Shown: positions 16,736 through 25,572 of the stretch, in pieces
Numbering within the stretch: the stretch's first letter is position 1
How the letters are laid out: each line of letters begins with the position of its first letter
NCBI GenBank assembly: GCA_963808545.1
Contig: CAWEGB010000006.1
Span: forward strand, 372,001 to 436,000
DNA: 64,000 nucleotides
Direction of reading: 5' to 3'
Source: JACVRW01 sp963808545
GTDB taxonomy: Bacteria; Actinomycetota; Thermoleophilia; Solirubrobacterales; Thermoleophilaceae
Notes under the pieces: model-generated
What the model saw: only the letters and a program-made list of their open reading frames with translations
The model's database searches: none
What the model was told of the DNA's origin: nothing
Translations under genes and position numbers: made by a program

Positions 16736-17569
16736 ATGAACGAGAACCGCTTCGCCTCGGCCTTCCTCGTCGCCCCGGGGCTGTGGCTGCTGCTGCTGTT
16801 CGTGGTGCCGTTGGTGCTGCTGCTCGCAATCTCGTTCGGCACCACCGACGACCTGGGGGAGGCGGTCTACGGCTGGAACCCCGAGAACTACAGCCGGGTC
16901 TTCGATCCCGCCTTCGTGCCGGTTCTGCTGCGTTCGGTGGGGTTCGCCCTCGCGGCGGTCGTGCTGTGCCTGTTGATCGGCTACCCGGTGGCGTACTACA
17001 TCGCCATCTTCGGCGGGCGCTGGAAGAACGTCCTGCTCGCACTGGTGGTGCTCCCGTTCTTCGTCAACTACCTCGTGCGCACCTACGCCTGGATCGCCAT
17101 GCTGGGCGACGACGGCCTCGTGAACGGCCTGCTCGGCGGGGACCTCCGCTTCCTCAACACCCCCTACGCGGTGATCGGCGGCCTGGTGTACGGCTTCCTG
17201 GCCTTCATGATCCTCCCGGTCTACGCCTCGCTCGACCGCATGGACCCGTCGCTGATCGAGGCGGGCAAGGATCTCTACGGCGGACCCTGGCAGACCTTCC
17301 GCAACGTCACCTGGCCGCACACCATGCAGGGAGTCCTGGCGGGGTCCGTGCTGGTGTTCCTGCCGGCGGTCGGCGACTTCGTGTCCGCGGCACTCCTCGG
17401 AGGCCCGGACGAGGTGATGGTCGGCAATCTCATCCAGCAGCAGTTCCAGGCGTCCGACAACTGGCCCTTCGGAGCCGCGCTGACCGTCGTGATGATGCTG
17501 TTCCTGCTGATCTGGATGTCGCTCTACCTGCGCTCGGCCGCCCGCGAGGCGAGGGAGGCCACGGCGTGA
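16736..17569 (+). CDS. potB: ABC transporter permease, PotB type
   Basis: Inner-membrane permease of 277 residues with six hydrophobic segments. The first is ASAFLVAPGLWLLLLFVVPLV. The EAA loop (LIEAGKDLYGGPWQTFRNVTWPHT), which docks on the ATPase, is present. It pairs with the PotC-type permease encoded next, with which it shares a GTGA overlap. It lies 19 bases after the binding-protein stop. Confidence 0.9.
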   Translation: MNENRFASAFLVAPGLWLLLLFVVPLVLLLAISFGTTDDLGEAVYGWNPENYSRVFDPAFVPVLLRSVGFALAAVVLCLLIGYPVAYYIAIFGGRWKNVLLALVVLPFFVNYLVRTYAWIAMLGDDGLVNGLLGGDLRFLNTPYAVIGGLVYGFLAFMILPVYASLDRMDPSLIEAGKDLYGGPWQTFRNVTWPHTMQGVLAGSVLVFLPAVGDFVSAALLGGPDEVMVGNLIQQQFQASDNWPFGAALTVVMMLFLLIWMSLYLRSAAREAREATA

Positions 17570-18471
17570 GCACGGTGGAGGCCCGCACCAGCGACCGCCG
17601 AACGGCCGGCGCCGAGCCGGCCCGCCCGGAGCGGCGGCGCAAGCCGCCCAAGGACTTCGATCGGCCGCGCTTTCTCCGGTTCTTCACCGGGCTGTTCTTC
17701 CTGGTCCTCTTCGCGCCGATCGCACTGGTGATCCTGTTCTCCTTCAACTCGAGCCGCTCGCTCCAGGACTTCGAGGGCTTCAGCCTGCGCTGGTACGAGA
17801 CGTTCTTCGAGACGGAGTCGTTGCGCGACTCGCTGATCGCCAGCATCCAGATCGCCCTGCTCACCATGGTCATCGCCACGGTGCTCGGGACGGCCCTGGC
17901 CTACGGGCTGGTGCGAGCGCGGACACGTTGGTCCGATGCGGCCAACGTCATGATGCTGGTGCCCCTGGTCACCCCCGAGATCGTGGCCGGCGCCTCCGCG
18001 CTGTTGCTGTTCACGCAGGTCGGTCTCGAGTTGTCCCTGACCACGATCGTGCTGGCGCACATCACCTTCTCGATCTCGTACGTGACGGTGGTGGTGAGGG
18101 CCCGGCTTGCGTCGCTCAACCGCCAGGTCGAGGACGCGTCGATGGATCTCGGCGCCACACGCTGGCAGACCTTCCGGCTCGTCACGCTCCCGGCGCTCTG
18201 GCCGGCGGTGATCGCTGCGGGGCTGCTGGTGTTCGCGCTCTCGTTCGATGATTTCGTGCTCTCGTTCTTCACCACCGGCGAGTCGCCGCAGCCGCTCCCG
18301 GTGCGCATCTGGACACAGATTCGCTTCGGCGTGAGGCCGACGATCAACGCGATCGGCACCTTCATGCTCGTCGTCTCGACCCTGTCGATCGGGCTCGCGC
18401 TGCTCCTGCCGCGCGTCTTCGGGCGGCGCGAGAGCGGGCTCAAGGTGCTGCTGGGGAGGGAGGCCGCGTGA
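17566..18471 (+). CDS. potC: ABC transporter permease, PotC type
   Basis: Second permease of 301 residues. A charged cytoplasmic N terminus of about 40 residues (Arg/Lys/Pro-rich) precedes six hydrophobic segments. The EAA loop VEDASMDLGATRWQTFRLVTL is clear. GTG start in a GTGA overlap with the first permease gene, and GTGA overlap at its end with the ATPase gene. The long basic N-terminal tail is somewhat unusual for the family. Confidence 0.9.
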   Translation: MSTVEARTSDRRTAGAEPARPERRRKPPKDFDRPRFLRFFTGLFFLVLFAPIALVILFSFNSSRSLQDFEGFSLRWYETFFETESLRDSLIASIQIALLTMVIATVLGTALAYGLVRARTRWSDAANVMMLVPLVTPEIVAGASALLLFTQVGLELSLTTIVLAHITFSISYVTVVVRARLASLNRQVEDASMDLGATRWQTFRLVTLPALWPAVIAAGLLVFALSFDDFVLSFFTTGESPQPLPVRIWTQIRFGVRPTINAIGTFMLVVSTLSIGLALLLPRVFGRRESGLKVLLGREAA

Positions 18472-19529
18472 GTGCCATCCGCTTTGAAGGCGTGACCAAG
18501 CGGTTCGGCGACGCGGTCGCCGTCGACGGGATGGAGCTCGAGATCGAGAAGGGAGAGTTCTTCTCGCTGCTCGGCCCCTCGGGCTGCGGCAAGACCACCA
18601 CTCTGCGAATGGTGGCCGGGTTCGAGCAACCGAGCGAGGGCAGCATCTATCTGGACGACGAGCCCGTGGAGACGGTTCCGCCCTACCAGCGCAACGTCAA
18701 CACCGTCTTTCAGAGCTACGCGCTGTTCGAGCATCTGAACGTGGAGGACAACGTGGCCTTCGGGCTCAAGCGCCGGAAGGTGGCCAAGGACGAGATCCGA
18801 ACGCGGGTGGCCGAGGCACTCGAGCTGGTGGAGCTGCGCGGACGCGAGACGGCCCGTCCGCGCGAGCTCTCGGGCGGCCAGAAGCAGCGTGTGGCGCTCG
18901 CCCGGGCGCTGGTCAACCGGCCCTCGGTGCTGCTGCTCGACGAGCCGCTGGGAGCGCTCGACCTCAAGCTGCGCAAGCAGATGCAGGTGGAGCTCAAGGG
19001 CATCCAGCGCGAGGTGGGCATCACGTTCCTCTACGTGACCCACGACCAGGAAGAGGCGCTGGCGATGTCCGACCGCATCGCCGTCATGGACGGCGGCATG
19101 ATCCGCCAATGCGGCTCACCCGAGGACATCTACGAGCACCCGGTGGAGCCGTTCGTGGCCGGGTTCATAGGCGTCTCCAACCTGCTGCCCGGCGTGTGTG
19201 AGAACGGCGGCGTGCGCCTGGCCGGCGGCGCGATGTGCAAGGCCGAGATACCGGCCGAGTGCACCCAGGGAACCGACATCCAGCTCTCGGTACGGCCGGA
19301 GAAGATCTCCATCGACGAGCACGAGGAGGGCATGGTCTCCGTGCCCGGGAGGATCGTCGAGCGGGTGTACGTCGGAACCTCGACCCAGGTGATCGTTGAG
19401 ATTGCCGGCGGCGTGCGCCTGGTCGCGCTCGGGCAGAACTTCGACCGGGCCCGCTCGGACGACCGCTGGGAGATCGGCGACCAGGTGAAGCTCGGCTGGT
19501 ATCCCGAGCACGCGCTGGTGCTGCGCTAG
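18468..19529 (+). CDS. potA: ABC transporter ATP-binding protein, PotA type
   Basis: ATPase of 353 residues. Walker A is GPSGCGKTT, the Q-loop is FQSYALFEHL, the signature is LSGGQKQR, Walker B is LLLDEPLGALD, and the switch histidine is in YVTHDQEEA. A C-terminal TOBE domain (about 270-353) follows (LSVRPEKISIDEHEEG). The first three transporter genes and this one are joined by overlaps. It energises import of the amine substrate. The next gene on the other strand ends 18 bases beyond. Confidence 0.92.
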   Translation: MSAIRFEGVTKRFGDAVAVDGMELEIEKGEFFSLLGPSGCGKTTTLRMVAGFEQPSEGSIYLDDEPVETVPPYQRNVNTVFQSYALFEHLNVEDNVAFGLKRRKVAKDEIRTRVAEALELVELRGRETARPRELSGGQKQRVALARALVNRPSVLLLDEPLGALDLKLRKQMQVELKGIQREVGITFLYVTHDQEEALAMSDRIAVMDGGMIRQCGSPEDIYEHPVEPFVAGFIGVSNLLPGVCENGGVRLAGGAMCKAEIPAECTQGTDIQLSVRPEKISIDEHEEGMVSVPGRIVERVYVGTSTQVIVEIAGGVRLVALGQNFDRARSDDRWEIGDQVKLGWYPEHALVLR

Positions 19530-19546
19530 ATCAGGCCGATCTGCGT

Positions 19547-21211
19547 CTAGTGGACGGCGGCGGAGGCCGAGCGCCTGCGCTGCGCGACCCGCGGCCGGCG
19601 CTCAGCGCGGCGCCGGTCCTTGAGGATCCGCTGCGCGGCGTTGTGCCCGCAGGCCGCCATCACCCCGCCGCCGGGGTGGGTCCCGGCGCCGCACAGATAG
19701 AGGCCGTCGACGGGAGTGGCGTACTGCGCCAGCATCGGCGCCGGTCGCATGAAGGCCATCTGCTCGAGGCCCTGCTCGCCCTGGAAGATCGAGCCGCCCT
19801 GGAGGCCGAAGATGCGCTCGAGGTCGGGCGGGGCCAGCACCTCGTGGTCGATCACCGCGTCGCGCACGTTGGGCGCGTGGCGGGCCACGATGTCGAGGCA
19901 GCGTTGCGCGTAGGCCTCGCGCTCGCCCTCGCCCCAGTCCTCCTCTCGCCACGGCCCGTACTGGGTGAACATCGTCATCACCGTCGTGCCGTCGTCGGTC
20001 AGCGAGGGGTCGACGCTGGTCGGGACCTCCACCTCCACGTAGGGGCCCTCGGCGGGCACGCCGCGCACGGCGTCCTGCCAGGCGCGCTCGAGGTAGTCGA
20101 TCGAGGGGCAGAGCGCCAGGCTGGTGTGGAGCAGTTGACGGCCGTCCTCCTCCGAGACCCCCTCGAAGCTCGGCGGCTCGGACAGGATCCAGTTGACCTT
20201 CACCGACCCGCCGCGGCTGCGGAAGCGGCGCATGTCCGTTACCACCTCCTCCGGGAAGTGCTCGGGACCGACCATGTCGAGCACCGTCGTCCGCGGGTGA
20301 GCCCCCGACACGACGAGCGGGGCGCGCAGCTGCTCACCGCTCGAGAGGGTCACCCCGGTCACGCGTCCGCCGGTCACGTCCACCGAGGCCACGCCGGCGC
20401 CGGTGCGGATCACGGCCCCCGAGGCCTCGCCGCTGCGGGCGATCGCGTTGCTGATGCCGCCCATCCCGCCCTTCACGTGGCCCCAGAGCCCGCCGATTCC
20501 GTTCAGCTCGCCCAGCGCGTGGTGGAGCAGGTTGTAGGCCGTGCCCGGCGTGCGCGGCCCGGCCCACACACCCACCACGCCGGTGCTCGCGAACGCGCCC
20601 TTGAGCACGTCGGACTCGAAGTGCTCGTCCAGCAGGTCGCCCACCGACATCGTCATGACCCGGAACAGCGCGAGCAGGTCGCGCCGGCTCATGCCCGCGG
20701 CGCGCCCCGCCTCGCGCAGCAGCGAGAAGAGGTCGCCGGGCCGCTTGGAGCCGAGCGCCGGCGGCGGCCGCAGCATCAGCGGGCGCAGGAACCCGGCGCA
20801 GCGCTCGAGCAGCTCCTCGAAGGCGGGATAGGCGGCGGCGTCGTGGGGCGAGTGGGCTCGTAGCGAGGCCTGGGTGGCGGCGCTGTCGGTGAAGGTGAAC
20901 AGGGCCCTGCCGTCGCCGGCGATCGTCCCGAAGGCCGGATCGAGCGGGATTGCCTCGTAGCCGAACCGATGCAGCTCTAGCTCCTTCACCACCTTGGGCT
21001 GGAGCATCGAGACGACGTACGACGCCCGCGATACCCGGCGGCCGGGCCACAGCTCCTCGGTCACGCAGGCGCCCCCGATCACGTCACGGCGCTCGAGCAC
21101 GCACACGCGCAGGCCGGCCCGCGCGAGGTAGGCCGCACAGGTGAGCCCGTTGTGGCCGGCGCCGACGACGAGGGCGTCGAAGTCGGTGGGGGATCCGCCG
21201 TTGCCGCTCAA
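19547..21211 (-). CDS. Phytoene desaturase-like FAD-dependent oxidoreductase
   Basis: Flavoprotein of 554 residues in the phytoene dehydrogenase/CrtI-like NAD(P)/FAD superfamily. The dinucleotide motif is DALVVGAGHNGLTCAAYLARAG, followed by LERRDVIGGACVTEELWPG. The C-terminal FAD motif is PVDGLYLCGAGTHPGGGVMAACGHNAA. These proteins are widespread outside carotenoid synthesis and often oxidise unknown substrates. The start is a TTG overlapping the aminotransferase stop (TTGA). It ends with a basic Arg/Ala-rich tail. It forms a two-gene operon with the aminotransferase under operator site B. Confidence 0.85.
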   Translation of the reverse strand: MSGNGGSPTDFDALVVGAGHNGLTCAAYLARAGLRVCVLERRDVIGGACVTEELWPGRRVSRASYVVSMLQPKVVKELELHRFGYEAIPLDPAFGTIAGDGRALFTFTDSAATQASLRAHSPHDAAAYPAFEELLERCAGFLRPLMLRPPPALGSKRPGDLFSLLREAGRAAGMSRRDLLALFRVMTMSVGDLLDEHFESDVLKGAFASTGVVGVWAGPRTPGTAYNLLHHALGELNGIGGLWGHVKGGMGGISNAIARSGEASGAVIRTGAGVASVDVTGGRVTGVTLSSGEQLRAPLVVSGAHPRTTVLDMVGPEHFPEEVVTDMRRFRSRGGSVKVNWILSEPPSFEGVSEEDGRQLLHTSLALCPSIDYLERAWQDAVRGVPAEGPYVEVEVPTSVDPSLTDDGTTVMTMFTQYGPWREEDWGEGEREAYAQRCLDIVARHAPNVRDAVIDHEVLAPPDLERIFGLQGGSIFQGEQGLEQMAFMRPAPMLAQYATPVDGLYLCGAGTHPGGGVMAACGHNAAQRILKDRRRAERRPRVAQRRRSASAAVH

Positions 21212-22587
21212 GCGGTCACCTGCATGCGATCGCCGGCCTCCTCCAGCACCGCTCCGAGCGTGCCGGCGATCGTGTCGAACTCCCGCTGCCCCGCCACGAG
21301 CGGCGGAGAGATCTGGACCACCGGATCGCCGCGGTCGTCGGCGCGGCAGATCAGCCCACGCTCCAGGAGCTGGGGCGAGACGAAGCCGCGCAGCAGCTCT
21401 TCGCACTCCTCGTCGGTGAAGCCCGTTCGCGTCTCCTTGTCCTTGACCAGCTCCAGCGCGTAGAAGTAGCCCGCGCCGCGCAGGTCACCGACGATCGGAA
21501 GCTCGAGCAGCTGCTCGAGGGTCTCGCGAAAACGGGGCTCGCAGTGGAGCACGTGCTCGAGGATGCGGTCCCGCTTCATGATCTCGATGTTCTTCAGCGC
21601 CACCGCGGCCTGCACCGGATGCCCGCCGAAGGTCATGCCGTGCATGTACATCGAGCCCGGCTTCGTGAACGGCTCCATCACCCGCTCGCTCGCGAGCAGG
21701 GCGCCGATCGAGGCGTAGGCCGAGGACAGGCCCTTGGCGCACGTGAGCAGATCGGGCCGGATGCCGTAGCGCTCCGACGCGAACCAGTGCCCGAGCCGCC
21801 CGAAGCCGGTGATCACCTCGTCGGCACAGAGCAGGATGCCGTGCTCGTCGCACAGCGCGCGGACGCCCTCGAAATAGCCGGCCGGGGGCGTGAACGAGCC
21901 GCCGGCGTTCTGCACCGGCTCCATGATCACCATGGCCACGGTGCCGGGACCGGCCCGCATGACGGTGGTCTCGAGCTCGTCCAGGAGGTGAGCGGTGAAC
22001 TGCTCCTCTGTCTCCTCCGGCGGGCGGTGATAGCGATTGGTGTTGGACACGTGGTGCACGCCGGGCACGAGCGGCTCGAAGGGCGTGCGCAGCTCGGTGG
22101 TGCCGGTGATCGAGAGAGCGCCCAGGGTGGTGCCGTGGTAGGCCACGTCGCGGGCGATGACCTTCCAGCGGCGCTCGCCCCGCGCGGAGTGGTACTGACG
22201 GGCGAGCTTCCAGGCCGCCTCCACCGCCTCGGAGCCACCCGAGACGAAGAACGCCCGGTTGAGATCACCGGGAGCGAGCCCGGCCAGCTCGGCCGCCAGC
22301 TCGATCGAGCGCGGGTGGGCGTAGGTCCAGTTGATGGCGAAGGGCAGCTCGCGCATCTGCGCGGCGGCGGCCTCGCCCATCTCCGCGCCGTAGCCGTAGC
22401 CGGCGTTGACGCAGAACAGGCCGGCCAGAGCGTCCAGGTAGCGCTTGCCCGAGGCGTCCTCGATGTAGCAGCCGTCGCCCCGGACGATCACCTGCACCTG
22501 CGACGGGTCGTCGTAGGACCCCATGTCGGTGAAGTGCATCCAGAGGTGATCGAGGGCTGAACTCTGCAGCCGGGCGGCTTCATCCAT
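21208..22587 (-). CDS. Class III PLP-dependent aminotransferase (omega-amino acid/putrescine type)
   Basis: Aminotransferase of 459 residues. It carries SGGSEAVEAAWKLARQYH and YHGTTLGALSITG. The PLP motif LLCADEVITGFGRLGHWFAS precedes the Schiff-base lysine in LLTCAKGLSSAYASIGA. It likely moves an amino group from an omega-amine or beta-alanine-like donor to pyruvate. I start at the ATG at 22587. A possible promoter at 22597-22625 would begin transcription about 3 bases upstream, suggesting a leaderless mRNA. Substrate identity is open between polyamine and beta-amino acid pathways. Confidence 0.9.
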   Translation of the reverse strand: MDEAARLQSSALDHLWMHFTDMGSYDDPSQVQVIVRGDGCYIEDASGKRYLDALAGLFCVNAGYGYGAEMGEAAAAQMRELPFAINWTYAHPRSIELAAELAGLAPGDLNRAFFVSGGSEAVEAAWKLARQYHSARGERRWKVIARDVAYHGTTLGALSITGTTELRTPFEPLVPGVHHVSNTNRYHRPPEETEEQFTAHLLDELETTVMRAGPGTVAMVIMEPVQNAGGSFTPPAGYFEGVRALCDEHGILLCADEVITGFGRLGHWFASERYGIRPDLLTCAKGLSSAYASIGALLASERVMEPFTKPGSMYMHGMTFGGHPVQAAVALKNIEIMKRDRILEHVLHCEPRFRETLEQLLELPIVGDLRGAGYFYALELVKDKETRTGFTDEECEELLRGFVSPQLLERGLICRADDRGDPVVQISPPLVAGQREFDTIAGTLGAVLEEAGDRMQVTA

Positions 22588-22596
22588 TGGGGGAGA

Positions 22597-22625
22597 GAAT
22601 ATCGTGCGACTGACTACAAAGTCAA
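22597..22625 (-). promoter_or_regulatory. Operator site B with overlapping leftward promoter
   Basis: TGCGACTGACTACAAAGTCA lies at 22605-22624. The core TGAC-TACAAA-GTCA is a perfect inverted repeat. Leftward, TTGACT (22625-22620), a 17-base spacer and ATATTC (22602-22597) form the best sigma-70-like promoter of the three sites, and the operator covers its -35. The site sits between the divergent aminotransferase and amine oxidase genes, so it may control both. Confidence 0.75.
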
Positions 22626-22635
22626 AGAATCGGAT

Positions 22636-23997
22636 ATGCTCCGCCGATGCTCGGAGGAGCGCGGCTTGCATGACGTGATCGTTGTGGGGGCAGGGCTGGC
22701 GGGCCTCTCCGCTGCGCGCGATCTGGCGGCCGGCGGAGCCGACGTGCTGGTCGTCGAGGCGCGGGACCGGCCCGGCGGGAGGGTCGAGCAGGAGCTGCTC
22801 GCAGACGGCCGCCCCGTGCAGCTCGGAGGCGAGGTGGTAGGGGACTGGATGGCCGGCTACCTGGAGCTCGTCTCGGAGCTCGGCCTCACGCTCGAGCCCA
22901 GCTACACCGCGCTCGACCTGCCCTACGCGTGGGGCGCGGACGAGGGCGTGGCCGTCTCCGAGCGGGCGCCCTGGATGGACGACGCCGACGAGGCCGACCT
23001 CGAGCGGGTGGAGCGAGCCTTCGCCGGGCTGGCCGCCGAGGTCGATCCCGCCGATCCGTGGAGCCATCCGGACGCCGCGCTCCTCGACCGCGCGAGCGTC
23101 GGCGACTGGCTGCGGGCCCAGGGCGCCAGGCCCGGCGTGATCCGGCTGCTCGACCACATGCATCTCTCGCTCTCGATCGACTCGGTGGAGCGCACCTCCC
23201 TGCTGGCCCAGCTGCGCAAGGAGGCGGCCTCCGGGGCGCACGGCTTCTACCACGAGAGTCACTGGGAGAGCCTCAGGGTCGCCGAGGGCTCGGCCACGGT
23301 CGCGCTGCGGATGGCCGAGGCGCTGGGTGAGCGCCTGCGGCTCGGCTGCCTCGTGCAGGCGATCGACGTCAGCCCTGCGGGTTGCCGGGTCACGCTCGCG
23401 GACGGTGAGCGCCTGGACGCGGGGGCTGTGGTCTGCGCCCTGCCCGTGGGGCCGCTCCGTGACGTGTCCGTGAGCGGAGTCTCCCAAGAGCGCCTGGGCT
23501 CGCTCCATCGCCAGCGCGCCGCTCTTGCCTTCAAGACCGTGGTTGCCTATCCGTCGTCGTTCTGGAAGGTGGGCGGCGCCACCAGCGACGGCGTCTGGTC
23601 CTCGGTCTGGATCCAGCGCGACGGCATTCTGTCCTCACTCACCCCTCCCGACCGCCTCGGCCCCTTCCTCGCCACCCCCGAGCCTGAGCGGCGGCGCGAG
23701 TACCTCGAGTGCCTGGCGGCCCTCATGGGGGAGGAGGCGCTCGATCCCATTCTCTACGCCACGCGCCTGTGGGGCATCGATCCGCTGACCCAGGGCTACG
23801 TGACCGGCTGGCGACCGGGTGACGTGACGGCGGTCGGACCTCTGCACGGCACCCACGAGCCGCCCTTCTACGTGTGCGGCTCCGATCAGTGGGTGGCGGG
23901 CTACATGGAGGGCGCCGTGCGCACCGGCCGCGACGCGGCCTCCCACGCTCTCGGGCGCGGGCCGCGCGAGTTCGTGCTGCCGGTCAGCGTGAGCTGA
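22636..23997 (+). CDS. Flavin amine oxidase (second copy type)
   Basis: FAD-dependent amine oxidase of 453 residues. The Rossmann motif is DVIVVGAGLAGLSAARDLAAGG, then EARDRPGGRVEQELLADG. The C-terminal motif is PPFYVCGSDQWVAGYMEGAVRTG. It is distant from the oxidase at 8167, so the two probably act on different amines. The conserved Rossmann strand begins some 12 residues after the ATG at 22636; a TTG at 22666 is an alternative start. Its 3' end overlaps the convergent SDR gene by 14 bases. Confidence 0.85.
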   Translation: MLRRCSEERGLHDVIVVGAGLAGLSAARDLAAGGADVLVVEARDRPGGRVEQELLADGRPVQLGGEVVGDWMAGYLELVSELGLTLEPSYTALDLPYAWGADEGVAVSERAPWMDDADEADLERVERAFAGLAAEVDPADPWSHPDAALLDRASVGDWLRAQGARPGVIRLLDHMHLSLSIDSVERTSLLAQLRKEAASGAHGFYHESHWESLRVAEGSATVALRMAEALGERLRLGCLVQAIDVSPAGCRVTLADGERLDAGAVVCALPVGPLRDVSVSGVSQERLGSLHRQRAALAFKTVVAYPSSFWKVGGATSDGVWSSVWIQRDGILSSLTPPDRLGPFLATPEPERRREYLECLAALMGEEALDPILYATRLWGIDPLTQGYVTGWRPGDVTAVGPLHGTHEPPFYVCGSDQWVAGYMEGAVRTGRDAASHALGRGPREFVLPVSVS

Positions 23998-24793
23998 CGG
24001 GCGGCGGTGGCTCGCCCAGGCCCCAGGCGTCGACGCCGCCGTCGATCGTGATCGTCGTGCCGGTCACGTAGCCGGCGGCCGGCGAGGCCAGGAAGGCCGT
24101 GGCCGTCGCGACCTCCTCGGCGCTGCCCAGGCGGCCGAGCGGCACCAGCCGCGCCATGGCCTCCAGATCCTCGCCGTAGGACTCGAGGCCCTCGGTATGG
24201 ATGCTGCCGAGGGCCAACGCGATCACCCGGATCCCGTGACGGCTCCACTCTCCCGCGAGGCCGGCGGCGAGGTTCTCGAGGGCCGCCCGGGCGGCGCAGG
24301 CGTGAGCGAAGCCGGGCATCCCCCGTCGCGGGCTGAAGGTGCTGAAGAAGATCACCCCGCCGTCGCCGGGGATCATCGAGCGCCGCGCCACCTCGCGACT
24401 GAGGCTCCACGCGGCGTCCACCGACAGGCGCTGCACCGCCCGCCAGCCTCGGGGCGTGATCTCCTCGGCGGGCGCGGTGAACTGGCCGCCGGCGTTGTTC
24501 ACGAGCACGCCGATCGGACCGAGCTCGTCCAGCACCGTGCCCACGAGGCGCTCGACCTGATCCTCCTCGCGGATGTCTGCCGCATGGACCAGGCAGCGGC
24601 CGCCGGAGCCCTCCACCAGCCGCCGGGTCTCGGCGAGCGGCTCCTCGCGCCGGCCGCAGATCGCCACCGCCGCACCGGTGCGGGCCAGCTCGAGGGCGGT
24701 GGCCCGCCCGATCCCGGTGCCGCCGCCGCTGATCAGGGCCACGGCGCCGGCGTTGGCGTTCTCGGTCAGCGGCGAGCTCGGGCCGGAGCTCAC
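23984..24793 (-). CDS. Short-chain dehydrogenase resembling trans-2-enoyl-CoA reductase, lacking classic YxxxK
   Basis: SDR of 269 residues. The cofactor motif is ALISGGGTGIGRATALELARTG, with NNAGGQF. The usual active-site Tyr-x-x-x-Lys is replaced by the segment PGFAHACAARAALENLAAGLAGEW. That resembles the peroxisomal trans-2-enoyl-CoA reductase branch, in which the canonical pair is also absent. The C terminus ITIDGGVDAWG is standard. Reduction of an enoyl-CoA or dienoyl-CoA is therefore likely. The GTG start overlaps the upstream hydratase stop (GTGA), so the two are translationally coupled. Confidence 0.82.
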   Translation of the reverse strand: MSSGPSSPLTENANAGAVALISGGGTGIGRATALELARTGAAVAICGRREEPLAETRRLVEGSGGRCLVHAADIREEDQVERLVGTVLDELGPIGVLVNNAGGQFTAPAEEITPRGWRAVQRLSVDAAWSLSREVARRSMIPGDGGVIFFSTFSPRRGMPGFAHACAARAALENLAAGLAGEWSRHGIRVIALALGSIHTEGLESYGEDLEAMARLVPLGRLGSAEEVATATAFLASPAAGYVTGTTITIDGGVDAWGLGEPPPPVSSR

Positions 24794-25572
24794 GTGGCGC
24801 GCGAGTCGCGGGCCTCGGCGAAGGCCTTCGCCCCGTCGAGGAAGTCGTCGGCGGCGAGCGCCCGGGAGTAGGCGGGCCAGCGGCCGCCGGCCATCGCCTC
24901 GAACTGGTCTTGAACGCTGAGGCCCTCTCCCCGCCGCGCGATCTCCTTTGTGGCCTGAACGGCGGCCGGCGGGCAGGCGGCGATCTGCTCGGCCAGCCGG
25001 CGCGCCTCGGTCGTCAGCTCGTCCCCGGGCAGCACCGAGCGGACGAGGCCCCAGCGGGCGGCCTCCTGCGCGCCCAGACGCCGGCTCGTGAGCAGCAGGT
25101 CCATGGCCACGAACCAGGGCAGCCGCCGCGGCAGCCGCTGGGCTCCGCCCGCGTCGGGCACGATGCCCAGCCCGAGCTCGGGCAGGAAGAACTCAGCGTG
25201 CTCGGCGGCCAGGATCAGGTCGCAGGCGAGCACCATCTCGAAGCCGCCGCCCGCGGCCAGCCCATTCACGGCCGCGATCACGGGCTTGTCGAGGTCGAAC
25301 ATCTCGGTGAACCCGGCGAAGCCGCCCGGGCCGAAGTCGCTCGATGGATCCTCCTCGCCCGACGCGGCCGCCTTGAGGTCCCAGCCAGCCGAGAAGAAGC
25401 GCTCGCCGCCTCCGGTCAGGATCCCGACCCGCAGGTCCGGATCGTCGCGCAGGCGGGCAAAGGCGTCATGGAGCTCGAGGCTGGTGGCGCGGTCGATCGC
25501 GTTGGCCTTGGGCCGGTCGATGACGATCTCGAGGACGGCGCCGCTGGCGCTCACCCCGACAGCGGCGCTCAT
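24790..25572 (-). CDS. caiD: Enoyl-CoA hydratase, crotonobetainyl-CoA hydratase (CaiD)-like
   Basis: Crotonase-fold protein of 260 residues. Several blocks match E. coli CaiD as I remember it: LEIVIDRPKANAID, RFFSAGWDLKAAASGE, DFGPGGFAGFTEMF, LDKPVIAAVNGLAAGGGFE and LGIVPDAGG. The oxyanion-hole strands (SAGWDLKAA; AAGGGFE) and the catalytic glutamate region (LPELGLGIVPD) are in place. CaiD hydrates crotonobetainyl-CoA to carnitinyl-CoA, so a carnitine or betaine-type pathway is suggested. The ATG at 25572 overlaps the stop of a broken upstream frame. Confidence 0.85.
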   Translation of the reverse strand: MSAAVGVSASGAVLEIVIDRPKANAIDRATSLELHDAFARLRDDPDLRVGILTGGGERFFSAGWDLKAAASGEEDPSSDFGPGGFAGFTEMFDLDKPVIAAVNGLAAGGGFEMVLACDLILAAEHAEFFLPELGLGIVPDAGGAQRLPRRLPWFVAMDLLLTSRRLGAQEAARWGLVRSVLPGDELTTEARRLAEQIAACPPAAVQATKEIARRGEGLSVQDQFEAMAGGRWPAYSRALAADDFLDGAKAFAEARDSRAT

